Of a stretch of 43,329 nucleotides of DNA, positions 22,752 through 31,208 are shown in pieces. How positions within the stretch are numbered: the stretch's first letter is position 1; each line of letters opens with the position of its first letter. The stretch is from Elusimicrobiota bacterium (GTDB lineage Bacteria > Elusimicrobiota > Elusimicrobia > Elusimicrobiales > UBA9959): the NCBI GenBank assembly GCA_019135865.1, contig JAGVVD010000014.1, forward strand, positions 1-43,329, written 5' to 3'. The notes under the pieces were generated by a model that was not told the origin of the DNA, did no database searches, and saw only the letters and a list, made by a program, of their open reading frames with translations. A program made the translations under genes and the position numbers.

Positions 22752-24701
22752 TCATTTGGCCGGCGGCGGCAGCAGGCGGACTATCAGGAATACCAGCAGC
22801 CCGGCCACGGCGATGAGCGCCGCCCAGAAGAGCGCCTTAGCGGCGGGGCCGCCCAGCTTCAGGCCGGCCAGGCCGGCCCCGCCGGAGGCTTCGCCTTCCA
22901 GGCGGGCGGCGTGCTTGTCGCCTTCGAGGAGTTCGCCGGCCACCAGCGCTATGTCGTAGCGCGGCGGGGCGGCCGAGTCGTTCCCGTAGAGCAGGTAGGG
23001 CCCGTCGCCGCCTTTCCACTTGAAGAGGAGGCGCGACACCGGGTACTGAAAGCTGAAGCTGGAGAGTTCCAGCGGCTTGTTGTCGCCGTTGTCCACTTCC
23101 AGTTCCAGCCGGTCGCCCTTCACCCGCCAGGGGCCGTACAGGGGGCAGGAGACCGGCGAGCCGCGTCCCCCCGCGCCGCCGCAGACGGCCGAGGCCAGCA
23201 GGCGGCGGGCGGAGGCGCCGCGCCCGTCGGAGGGCGTTTCGTAAAGCCGCACGGTGCGGCGGAAGACCATGTCCGGCGCCGAGGCGGTGAGGCGGTCCAG
23301 CGTCAGGCCCCCGGCGGGCAGCCTGAACTTCCACAGCGCGGGGCCGGCTTTTTCCACCGCGGCTTCGAGGTCCTTCTTCGTATAGTTCCTGTCCAGGATA
23401 TACGGCACCTGGCGGCCGCCGCTGGCCAGGCGCAGGTCGTGCAGGTCCGGCGCGGCGCGCGTCAGGGCGGGGAGGTCCAGGTCCAGCGCCTGTACGCCGG
23501 CGGCGCCGGGCAGCACGCGCACCCGGTAGCGCCAGGCCCCCTCGTCGAGTTCGGCGCCCAGGGCCTCCAGGTCCGGCAGCGCCTCCGGCGCGGCGTAGTC
23601 GCGGTTCTCCGCCGGGGCCGCGGCCTCCGGCGCCGGGAAGGTCCTGCCGGTGAGCTCGCCGGCGAGCCCGCCGAGGTCGTAGGTCCTGGCGCGGGCCTGA
23701 CGGTTGCCGAAGGCCAGGCGGTAGGACCCGGCGGCGCGCGCCCGGAACACGGCCTGCACCGGCGCGTACTCGATCTTCACCTCTTTCACGTCGAGCGCCG
23801 GGCTGCCTCCGTTCTCTATCTCGAGCTGCAGCTCGGCGGTGCCGTCCAGGCGGGCGTAGACCGGTATCCGGTCGCGGCTGGCCGCGGCGCCGGCCGCGAC
23901 GGTGGCGAAGATGACGCCGGCGCCGAGCGGGCGGGGGTCCAGCCGGCCGTCGGAGTAAGCGCGCGCGGAAACCGAAACTTCGCGCGAGAAGAGCGCGTCC
24001 CCCGTCTTCACGAGCACGGCGAAGATGTAAAGGTTCCTGGCGGGAAGCTTCACGGTCAGCCGGGTGGAGGACGAAAGCTCCTCCCTGGAGACTATTTCCG
24101 CGGCCGCCGTCGCGGTGACGGCGGGCCTGGCCGGCAGTACCGCCGCTTTCAGGGCGGTGAAAGGCACGGCTTCGGAGCGGGAGTCGTCGATGATAACCTT
24201 TACATAGCGCCCGGCGGCCGGCGGGAACTCGAGGCGCAGGTTCTCCCCGCCCTGGTGGCCGCGGTACACCGGTACGCCGGCGGCCGTCCTTGTCCACTGT
24301 TTTCCGTCGGCGGAAAGGTAGGCGGCGGCCGGCTTGATGAAGCCGCCGGCCGGGGTCTCCAGCGTGACGGCCTCTATGAAGCCCGGCGAGCCGGCGCGGG
24401 CGGTCAGCACCGTCGTCCTCCCCTCCAGCCGGGCCTTGAAGTCCGTCAGCAGCTCCGCCGCGGGCCGCGCCAGGCGCACCGTCTCCAGCAGGTAGGGCAC
24501 TTCGGCGCCGCCGGCGTCGTAGAGCCGCAGGTCGGCCAGGTCCGGCCGCGACGCGTCCAGCGCCGCGGGCGGCAGCGTGTGCCGGTATACGCCGGCGGCC
24601 GGGACCTTGAGTTCCTGGAAGAATTTCCAGGCGTTCGCGTCCTCCCCCGCCCCGGCGTTACCGGCGGCGAGCAGCAGCGTCAGAGCCAGCGTTCTTTTCA
24701 T
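22752..24701 (-). CDS. DUF3999 family exported protein
   Basis: The start is set at 24701 (MKRTLALTLLLAAGNAGAG), where a signal peptide begins and the ATGA overlap with the DUF2339 stop lies; the frame stays open upstream but reads as a shadow of that gene. The product has 649 residues, is mostly beta-rich and extracytoplasmic (DLADLRLYDAGGAEVPYLLE and the similar DLHDLRLASGGRQVPYILD later, suggesting two related halves), and ends in one membrane helix (FWAALIAVAGLLVFLIV). This matches DUF3999, which is commonly next to DUF2339. The pair probably works together in the envelope; the activity is unknown. Confidence 0.88.
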   Translation of the reverse strand: MKRTLALTLLLAAGNAGAGEDANAWKFFQELKVPAAGVYRHTLPPAALDASRPDLADLRLYDAGGAEVPYLLETVRLARPAAELLTDFKARLEGRTTVLTARAGSPGFIEAVTLETPAGGFIKPAAAYLSADGKQWTRTAAGVPVYRGHQGGENLRLEFPPAAGRYVKVIIDDSRSEAVPFTALKAAVLPARPAVTATAAAEIVSREELSSSTRLTVKLPARNLYIFAVLVKTGDALFSREVSVSARAYSDGRLDPRPLGAGVIFATVAAGAAASRDRIPVYARLDGTAELQLEIENGGSPALDVKEVKIEYAPVQAVFRARAAGSYRLAFGNRQARARTYDLGGLAGELTGRTFPAPEAAAPAENRDYAAPEALPDLEALGAELDEGAWRYRVRVLPGAAGVQALDLDLPALTRAAPDLHDLRLASGGRQVPYILDRNYTKKDLEAAVEKAGPALWKFRLPAGGLTLDRLTASAPDMVFRRTVRLYETPSDGRGASARRLLASAVCGGAGGRGSPVSCPLYGPWRVKGDRLELEVDNGDNKPLELSSFSFQYPVSRLLFKWKGGDGPYLLYGNDSAAPPRYDIALVAGELLEGDKHAARLEGEASGGAGLAGLKLGGPAAKALFWAALIAVAGLLVFLIVRLLPPPAK

Positions 24702-27637
24702 ATCTTCTCCCTGGAGGCGGAAAGTTTCTTCTGGTAGAGGAACGATACGGCTATAAGGATGACGGCCGTCGTCATGAAGGCGGCCACGCGGTAGAGCTGG
24801 CTGAGGCTCCAGACGTCGTGGAGGAATAGTTTGGCCAGCGCCAGCGCGAAAATGCCGACGGCGGCCTTGCGCGCCGCGGGCAGTTCCCGGCGCAGCCCGG
24901 TAACGAACAACGCCGCCCCGAAGAGCGACCAGCCCAGCGTGTAGGTCATGTCGCGGGCCACGTTGCCCGAGAACTGGAAGGTCAGCGTCGAGCCGGCGCT
25001 GAAGTAATCGGCTATCTCGATGTTGAGCAGCAGGAAGAGCAGGGCCGTGGCCGCCCCCGACAGCAGCCCCCGGACCGGGACTTTCCCCAGTTTCCCGTCC
25101 GCCGGCCGCCACCACCGGGCCGCGGCGAAGAGCGCCGCCGCGGCGGTGAGGTAGGCGTAGAGGTACCAGTTCAGGATGGGCAGCTCCTGCCGCGGGTGGT
25201 AGGAGAAGACCGCCGTGTTGAAGGTGAGCCGCAGGAAGGCGGCGGCCAGCAGGCAGAAGCCCCATTTCTTGAGGCCCGCGTGCGGTACGCGGGTGAACAG
25301 CCATACGAGCGCCGCGCCCTCGAGCGCCCAGCCCAGCGTCAGCCACTGCTTGTCGAACTGCAGCGGGAAGATCAGCGTGACGAAGAACAGCGTGACGCCG
25401 CCGGTAAGCGAGAGTTTGTAATTCTGGACCGCTTCGTCGCTCTCCGGGTTGCGCAGCACGAAGAACAGCAGCCCCAGGTAAAGCGCCGCGAAGGCCGCCG
25501 GCAGCAGGCCGATGAGGTCCTTGCCCATGGCGTCGGAGACGGCCGCGTAGACCGGCATGAAGAACAGCGGTCCGGCCGCGGCCGACGCCGCCCAGGCGGT
25601 CTTGCAGCGGGCGAAGCGCTCGCGGAACGCCGCCGGGAAAGCGGCGAACAGCGCGAAGAAGGCCGCGTACCAGGCCAGCGGGCCGGCGGCGCGCTCCGGC
25701 GCGAAGGCCGAAGCGTGCCAGGCCGCGGCCAGCAGGAAGCTGCCGGCCAGCGCGGGCAGCGTCAGCGGCCCCATATCGTAGAGCCGCGCCACGGCCAGCA
25801 GGACGCCGGAGAGGAGCATGGCGAAGCCGAAGAGCATGCCGGGATCGTCCGGCCGCAGTTTCAGCGCGGCGAGGAAGACCAGGAGGTAAGGCGCGGCCGC
25901 CGCCAGGTACGGCAGCCAGCGCGCCGCTTCCAGGTTAGCCTCGGTCTCGGCCGTGGTCTTCGCCCGGCGCAGCAGGTACACGGCCAGCGCCAGGAAGCCC
26001 AGGGCGAAAGCGCCGAACACGGCGAGGAAGCCGCCCAGCGCCGCCGGCTGGCTTATCGTGGACAGCCAGATCAGGCCGCCCGCCAGCGTAAGCGCCAGCG
26101 CCGCGGCCGGCACCCAGAGCAGCGAGACCAGCAGTCCTCCCGCCACGGCCAGCGCGTCGAGCAGCAGCATCACCGGCCAGAAGAAGAAGGTGACGCTTTC
26201 CTGGCGGAGCATGGCCAGCATGACCAGCGCCAGGCCCAGCAGCGGGTAGAGACCGGCGAAGAAGAGTTCCCCCCGCTTTTCGCCGCGCAGTTTCCAGGCC
26301 GCCAGCGGCAGCGCCGCGTTGAGCGCCGCGAAGACCAGGTAGGCGGCGAACGCATGCCCCAGCAGCTCCGGTTTCAGCTTGTCGAGCGTCCACCAGGACA
26401 GGGTGATGAAGGCCAGCGCGGAGGCCCAGCCCTGCCAGAAGGTGAAATTCTCGTCGGCGTAGGCGCGCCAGGCCGCGAGCGCGTTGACGCCCAGCAGCAC
26501 CGCGAAAGGCAGCGCCGGCCGGGAGCCCAGGTCGCCGATGTCCAGCATGTAGGTCGCCAGGCCCAGCGAGAAGAGCAGGAAGAGGCCGCACGGCGCGGTC
26601 ACTTTGCCGCCCGGCAGGGAACGGCGCCGGGCCAGTTCCAGGAAAACCGCGGCGAAGACCGCGAAGACGGACGCTATGGCCGCGCCGGTCCCGGCCCGGT
26701 CCGCGTCGAAGCGGCCGGCGAACCAGGAGAACTCCATGATGCCCGTGCCCGCGAGGCAGAGCGGCAGCAGCATGGTCCAGCCGGTGCGCAGCACGGTCGC
26801 CGCCACGCCCGCGTCGAGGAGCAGGATATAGGTGAACAGCGTGCCGGGCCGGTCCTCGCCCGTGGAGAGCAGGGGCGGCGTCAGGAAACCGCCGATGAGG
26901 CCGAGCAGGGCGATGTACTTCGCGTCCATGCGCACCGCCAGCAGGAAAGAGGCCGCGGTGACCAGCGACATCATGACGAAAGCCGTACCCGGGCTTATGA
27001 AGTGGTAGATGGAGCCGGCCGCGAAGACCGCGGCGTAGAGCATGGCTATGCCCGCCGCGGCCAGCGTCTGCGCGGTCACCGCGTAATTTTCGTCGCGCCG
27101 CAGATAGAGCCCGCCCGCCACGCAGCCGCCGCCGAGCAGGAAGCTCAGCGTCACGCGCACCAGCGGGCTCACCAGCCCGTGGTCGAAGGAGTATTTCACG
27201 AAGAAAGCCGCGCCGAGGAACAGCGCGAAGCCGCCCGCCCAGGCGAAGAGGTTCACGCCGGTGAAGCGCTCCCAGTCTATGGGGCTGTGCCGCGGTCCCG
27301 GTTCCGGGGCTTCGGCGGCGGCCGCGTATTCCGGTTCCGGCGTCCCTTCTTCCTCCAATGGCCGGTTGATGCCGGTGAGCCCGGGCCCGTCCGGGCCTTC
27401 GTCCGGGCGCGTCTCCGCCGCCATCAGCGGGGCGGCCGCTTCGGGCCGGGGTTCCGGCGCGGGCCGCGCGGCTTCAGGGGCTTCCTCCCCGCCGTCTTCC
27501 TCCGCGTCTTCCCCGGCGCGCCCGGCAAGCCGGGCTTTAATTCCGGGCAGTTCCTTTTCGAGCGCCTCCAGCCTGTCGCCCAGTTTAGAGAGCCGGAAGG
27601 CCGCCCAGACGCAGAAGCAGAAGAGAATGAATGTCAT
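24698..27637 (-). CDS. DUF2339 polytopic membrane protein
   Basis: The protein has 979 residues. It starts with a membrane-anchoring helix, then a short coiled coil (LGDRLEALEKELPGIKARL), a long Glu/Pro/Ala-rich linker (about 45-115), and IDWERFTGVNLFAWAGGFAL, the family's landmark. The rest is more than 20 hydrophobic helices with short loops. The family has no established function and is sometimes compared with polymer-export or glycan-related membrane proteins. It overlaps the DUF3999 gene by 4 bp and lies 5 bp after the zinc-ribbon gene. An AGAGGT ribosome site is present. Confidence 0.9.
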   Translation of the reverse strand: MTFILFCFCVWAAFRLSKLGDRLEALEKELPGIKARLAGRAGEDAEEDGGEEAPEAARPAPEPRPEAAAPLMAAETRPDEGPDGPGLTGINRPLEEEGTPEPEYAAAAEAPEPGPRHSPIDWERFTGVNLFAWAGGFALFLGAAFFVKYSFDHGLVSPLVRVTLSFLLGGGCVAGGLYLRRDENYAVTAQTLAAAGIAMLYAAVFAAGSIYHFISPGTAFVMMSLVTAASFLLAVRMDAKYIALLGLIGGFLTPPLLSTGEDRPGTLFTYILLLDAGVAATVLRTGWTMLLPLCLAGTGIMEFSWFAGRFDADRAGTGAAIASVFAVFAAVFLELARRRSLPGGKVTAPCGLFLLFSLGLATYMLDIGDLGSRPALPFAVLLGVNALAAWRAYADENFTFWQGWASALAFITLSWWTLDKLKPELLGHAFAAYLVFAALNAALPLAAWKLRGEKRGELFFAGLYPLLGLALVMLAMLRQESVTFFFWPVMLLLDALAVAGGLLVSLLWVPAAALALTLAGGLIWLSTISQPAALGGFLAVFGAFALGFLALAVYLLRRAKTTAETEANLEAARWLPYLAAAAPYLLVFLAALKLRPDDPGMLFGFAMLLSGVLLAVARLYDMGPLTLPALAGSFLLAAAWHASAFAPERAAGPLAWYAAFFALFAAFPAAFRERFARCKTAWAASAAAGPLFFMPVYAAVSDAMGKDLIGLLPAAFAALYLGLLFFVLRNPESDEAVQNYKLSLTGGVTLFFVTLIFPLQFDKQWLTLGWALEGAALVWLFTRVPHAGLKKWGFCLLAAAFLRLTFNTAVFSYHPRQELPILNWYLYAYLTAAAALFAAARWWRPADGKLGKVPVRGLLSGAATALLFLLLNIEIADYFSAGSTLTFQFSGNVARDMTYTLGWSLFGAALFVTGLRRELPAARKAAVGIFALALAKLFLHDVWSLSQLYRVAAFMTTAVILIAVSFLYQKKLSASREKI

Positions 27638-27642
27638 CGTTT

Positions 27643-28419
27643 TTACCTCTCAAGCCGCGCTTTTTCCGTGAAAAACGCGCGGTAGACCGCCCGCGCGGCC
27701 GCCAGCGGGGCGAAGATCATGCCCCAGACCCCGGCGAAGAAAACGAGGTTCCCCAGCGTTACCGCCTGGCGGAGCAGCCCCAGCCGCCCCAGCATGTAAT
27801 TCCAGTCGTGCATGCCGCTTTCGCGGCCGGTCGCGCCGGTGATGAGGATGAGGCCCTGTAGCTCCGCGTCGGCCATGTAGAAGGAGATGTTGGCCAGGCT
27901 GTAGCCTATCCAGAAGACCGCGAAGAGGCAGCCGGCTTCTTCGCCGCGCTTGAGGAAATGGAAAAGCACGGCGGCCGGGAAAGCCAGCTGGAACAGCGTG
28001 CCGCCGGCGGTCATCAGGAATTCGCCGCCGAAAAAGCCCAGCAGCGGGTGGCCCGCCTCGTGGATGGCCAGCGTGACGTAGGCGAGCGGGAAAATGAGTT
28101 TTTCCACCAGGGCCCAGCCCTCGGTGACGGGCAGGAAGCCCCTGAAGTTGACGGAGTAGACGAGCGCGCCAAGGGCGGCTCCGGCCGCGGGGTAGCGGTA
28201 GGCGCCGAGGCGGGAACCGGCGTCCCGCGCGGTCCCCGCGTCCGGGGCGGTCCGGACGGCCTGCGCCGCCGCGGCGGCCGCGCGCCTGAGCCATTTCTCG
28301 TAGATGACCCCGCAGGCGGGACAATCCGCCGCGCCGGCGGCGCGAGGGGCCCCGCAATTCGGGCATCCGGTCCTTTCGCCGCCGCTTCCGCCGTCCGGAG
28401 CGTTATTGTCGTCGATCAT
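27643..28419 (-). CDS. Zinc-ribbon membrane protein with an HEAGH metalloprotease-like motif
   Basis: The protein has 258 residues. An N-terminal zinc ribbon (C19-P-N-C and C33-P-A-C-G) is followed by a linker and about five hydrophobic segments. The first helical group carries LAIHEAGHPLLGFFGGEFLM, an HExxH motif inside a membrane segment as in site-2-protease-like (M50) enzymes. A later SGMHDWNYMLGRLGLL could supply the third metal ligand, but the classical NPDG/LDG motif is not visible. I infer an intramembrane metalloprotease or a relative that keeps the motif. It is 5 bp upstream of DUF2339 and DUF3999 and so belongs to the same operon. Confidence 0.75.
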   Translation of the reverse strand: MIDDNNAPDGGSGGERTGCPNCGAPRAAGAADCPACGVIYEKWLRRAAAAAAQAVRTAPDAGTARDAGSRLGAYRYPAAGAALGALVYSVNFRGFLPVTEGWALVEKLIFPLAYVTLAIHEAGHPLLGFFGGEFLMTAGGTLFQLAFPAAVLFHFLKRGEEAGCLFAVFWIGYSLANISFYMADAELQGLILITGATGRESGMHDWNYMLGRLGLLRQAVTLGNLVFFAGVWGMIFAPLAAARAVYRAFFTEKARLER

Positions 28420-28854
28420 ATCCCCCTGCGCGCCGTCGCGTCCGCGCTTCCGTCCCCGGTTCCCGCTCGCGGCTCCCGTTCCCTGGCGCGGCTGATATTC
28501 TACATAAAGTCGGCCCCGCGCACCTCACGCCGTCGTTCTGACGGCGCTTCTCGGGGCCCCGCCGGGGTCCCGTCGTGGCGGTTGCAAAAAAACGGGGAAT
28601 GTGTTTGAATGTCCGTAGTGAGTTCGGTTGAATATGTTCTCGGAGAGAATGATATGATCACGCGTTTGACCGGGCTTGCCCGCCAGGGCAAAGAGAAGAC
28701 TCCCGTCTAATTCCCTTTTAATACCGGCCTAAGGCTCCGTTCCGGGCGCTCCGCGCGTCCGGCCCGCCGGCGCCTTGTCCCCCGTCGTTACGGGGCTGCG
28801 GCCGGCACAGTAGAAGGTCCCGCCGGGCCCGGGCCCGGAAAGGAGGAGAGAGCG
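28420..28854. other. 435-bp intergenic stretch between divergent operons
   Basis: I see no convincing gene here. A 63-codon antisense frame (28,500-28,691) has no ribosome site or family resemblance. The stretch contains a perfect TTGCCC-GCCA-GGGCAA hairpin (about 28,676-28,691) and GC-rich inverted sequence before the rnk start. Promoters for both flanking operons must lie here, but neither has a clear -35/-10 pair by eye. Confidence 0.5.
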
Positions 28855-29271
28855 ATGCACATGAACGAACTTTACATTACGAAACAGGACCATGACAGGC
28901 TGCGCGAATACCTGGACGGCGCCGCTCCCTCCGTGAATGCGGACGCCGACGAATTGAGGAAATTCGCCGCGGAACTGGACGGGCGGCGCGTCGTGGACGG
29001 GAGGGAGATCGCCCCGGCCGTGGTGACCATGCATTCCCGCGTCAGGCTGATGGACATAAACACGATGGAAAGCCTCGTCGTGACGCTGGTCTATCCCGAA
29101 GAGGCCGACCTGGACCAGGGGAAATTGTCGGTGCTGAGCACCGCGGGGAGAGCCCTGCTCGGGCGGTCCGTCGGGGACGTTTTCGAATGGCGGTCGCCGG
29201 TGCGGCTGCGCCGCCTCCTGGTGAAAGAGCTTTTTTACCAGCCGGAGGCCGCGGGGAATTACGAGCAGTGA
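28855..29271 (+). CDS. rnk: Rnk-like regulator of nucleoside diphosphate kinase (GreA/GreB C-terminal fold)
   Basis: This 138-residue protein has a short helical N-terminus (LYITKQDHDRLREYLDG) and then the GreA/GreB C-terminal FKBP-like domain: VVTMHSRVRLMDINTMESLV, VTLVYPEEADLDQGKLSVLS, TAGRALLGRSVGDVFEW. This is the arrangement of Rnk, which binds RNA polymerase without the long coiled coil of Gre factors and was named for its effect on Ndk levels. An ndk gene lies about 6 kb away. AGGAGG stands 8 bp before the ATG. The aspartase-fusion gene follows after 55 bp, probably on the same transcript. Confidence 0.88.
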   Translation: MHMNELYITKQDHDRLREYLDGAAPSVNADADELRKFAAELDGRRVVDGREIAPAVVTMHSRVRLMDINTMESLVVTLVYPEEADLDQGKLSVLSTAGRALLGRSVGDVFEWRSPVRLRRLLVKELFYQPEAAGNYEQ

Positions 29272-29326
29272 GATTACCCGGCGGGCCTCCCGGGCCGCGC
29301 CGCGTCCTGGAGGAGAAGGTGAACTT

Positions 29327-31198
29327 ATGACCGAGATCGACAAAATACGTTCCGTGATAGCCGGGGTGGAGCTTTTCAGGGGGCTGGAGGCGGGGGAGCT
29401 GGACCTGCTGGCGGAGCGGATGAAGGTGGTCCATTTCGCCGCCGGGGAGGTGCTGTTCAGGGAGAATTCCCCCCGCGAGGCGCTTTTCGTGATCGCCGAG
29501 GGCTGCGTCGAGCTCGCCAAGACCGACGCCTACGGCGCCCGGGTGAAAGTGGCCTCTTTCGGGGCCGGCGACTTCCTGGGCGAGGGCTCCTGGGAGCGGG
29601 GCTCCCTGCATTCCACCACCGCCGTGGTGACGGTGCCGGCCGAGGTGCTCCGCCTGGGGCGGGACTTCTTCACCCGGGACGCCGCGCTCTCGCTGAAGAT
29701 CCTTTCCAACATCATGCGGGTGATCTCGCGCCGCATGCGCAACGCCAACGCCATGAGGCTCTCGCCGGCGGCGCAGTACGAATCGGGCCGCACGCGCCTG
29801 GAGCACGACCTGCTGGGCGAGCGCCCGGTGCCCTACGAGGCCTACTACGGCGTGCAGACGCTGCGCGCCATGGAGAACTTCGACATCAGCGGCGTCACGC
29901 TGAACTTCTTCCCCGTGCTGATAGAGTCGCTGGCCCTGGTGAAGAAAGCGGCCGCGCTGGCCAACCGCGACCTGGGCCTGCTGGAGGACGGCGTCGCCGG
30001 GGCCGTCATCGCCGCCTGCGACGACCTGGCCATGGGCAAGCTGCACAACCACTTCACGGTGGACATGATCCAGGGCGGGGCCGGCACCTCCACCAACATG
30101 AACGCCAACGAGGTGATAGCCAACCGCGCGCTGGAACTGCTGGGGCGCGAGAAGGGCGACTACGCCGCCTGCCACCCCAACAACCACGTCAACCTGTCGC
30201 AGTCCACCAACGACGCCTATCCCACCGCCGTGAAGATAGCCCTGATAAAGAGCAACGCCCGGCTGGTGGAAACGCTGGAGACGCTGGTGGCCTCCTTCGA
30301 GGCGAAGTCCCGGGAGTTCTCGCGCGTCATAAAGATGGGGCGCACGCAGCTGCAGGACGCCGTGCCGATGACGCTGGGGCAGGAGTTCGGGGCCTACGCG
30401 GCCACGCTGCGTGAGGAGGCCGAGCGCCTGCAGCAGAACGCGAGGCTCTTCCTGGAAGTCAACATGGGGGCCACCGCGATAGGCACCGGGATCAACTCCG
30501 ACCCGGATTATCCCCCGAAGGTGATCGCGCGCCTGCGCGAAGTGACCGGCCTGGACATGGCGAACTCGGCCGACCTGGTGGAGGCCACGCAGGACACGGG
30601 GGCCTTCGTGATGTACTCCGCCGCGGTGAAGCGGCTGGCGGTGAAGCTCAGCAAGATCTGCAACGACCTGAGGCTGCTCTCGTCCGGCCCGCGCGCCGGC
30701 ATCAACGAGATCAACCTGCCGCCGATGCAGCCGGGCTCGTCGATAATGCCCGGCAAGGTCAACCCGGTCATCCCCGAGGTGGTCAGCCAGATAGCCTTCA
30801 AGGTGATAGGCAACGACCTCACGGTCACGCTGGCCGCCGAGGCGGGACAGCTGGAACTCAACGTGATGGAGCCGGTGATCGTCTACAGCCTGTTCGAATC
30901 GATAGAGATGCTGCGCAACGGCATGGCCACGCTGCAGAGGCGCTGCGTGGACGGCATCACCGCCAACGAGGAGCGCTGCCTGGCGCTGGTGCGCGGCAGC
31001 ATAGGGCTGGTGACCGCGCTGAACCCGCTGCTGGGCTACGAGGCCAGCAGCGCGGTGGCCAGGGAGGCGCTGGAGACCGGCGCGAGCGTCTATGACCTGG
31101 TGCTTTCGAAGGGGCTCATGTCCAGGGAGGCGCTCGACAGCGCGCTGGCCCCGGAGAACATGATAGCCCCGCGCAAGATGCCGGCGCGCAAGGAGTAG
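29327..31198 (+). CDS. aspA: Cyclic-nucleotide-binding-like domain fused to aspartate ammonia-lyase
   Basis: The protein has 623 residues. Residues about 10-140 form a Crp-type cyclic-nucleotide-binding fold (LFRGLEAGELDLLAERMKVV, VIAEGCVELAK). The phosphate-binding cassette is GDFLGEGSWERGSLHSTTAV: Gly-Glu is kept, but the usual Arg before S/T-A is His95, so ordinary cAMP binding is doubtful. From about 152 on it is a complete aspartase (TSTNMNANEVIANRA; HVNLSQSTNDAYPT at 297-310; GRTQLQDAVP at 338; GSSIMPGKVNP at 470-480). QLQDAVP favours aspartase over fumarase. The enzyme deaminates aspartate to fumarate. The fused domain suggests allosteric control of this step. It shares a probable transcript with rnk. 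Confidence 0.93.
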   Translation: MTEIDKIRSVIAGVELFRGLEAGELDLLAERMKVVHFAAGEVLFRENSPREALFVIAEGCVELAKTDAYGARVKVASFGAGDFLGEGSWERGSLHSTTAVVTVPAEVLRLGRDFFTRDAALSLKILSNIMRVISRRMRNANAMRLSPAAQYESGRTRLEHDLLGERPVPYEAYYGVQTLRAMENFDISGVTLNFFPVLIESLALVKKAAALANRDLGLLEDGVAGAVIAACDDLAMGKLHNHFTVDMIQGGAGTSTNMNANEVIANRALELLGREKGDYAACHPNNHVNLSQSTNDAYPTAVKIALIKSNARLVETLETLVASFEAKSREFSRVIKMGRTQLQDAVPMTLGQEFGAYAATLREEAERLQQNARLFLEVNMGATAIGTGINSDPDYPPKVIARLREVTGLDMANSADLVEATQDTGAFVMYSAAVKRLAVKLSKICNDLRLLSSGPRAGINEINLPPMQPGSSIMPGKVNPVIPEVVSQIAFKVIGNDLTVTLAAEAGQLELNVMEPVIVYSLFESIEMLRNGMATLQRRCVDGITANEERCLALVRGSIGLVTALNPLLGYEASSAVAREALETGASVYDLVLSKGLMSREALDSALAPENMIAPRKMPARKE

Positions 31199-31208
31199 CC
31201 GGCGCCTT

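Noticed and set aside
22725-24737. 670-codon plus-strand open frame opposite DUF3999
   Set aside because: Antisense shadow of a well-supported gene; composition is Arg/Gly/Val repeats with no domain.
24702-25346. Upstream extension of the DUF3999 frame
   Set aside because: The extra 215 residues are an out-of-frame shadow of DUF2339; a signal peptide begins at the ATG at 24701 with an ATGA overlap.
25196-27685. 829-codon plus-strand open frame opposite DUF2339
   Set aside because: Antisense shadow; its translation is Gln/Arg/Glu-rich because it mirrors Leu/Ala-rich membrane helices.
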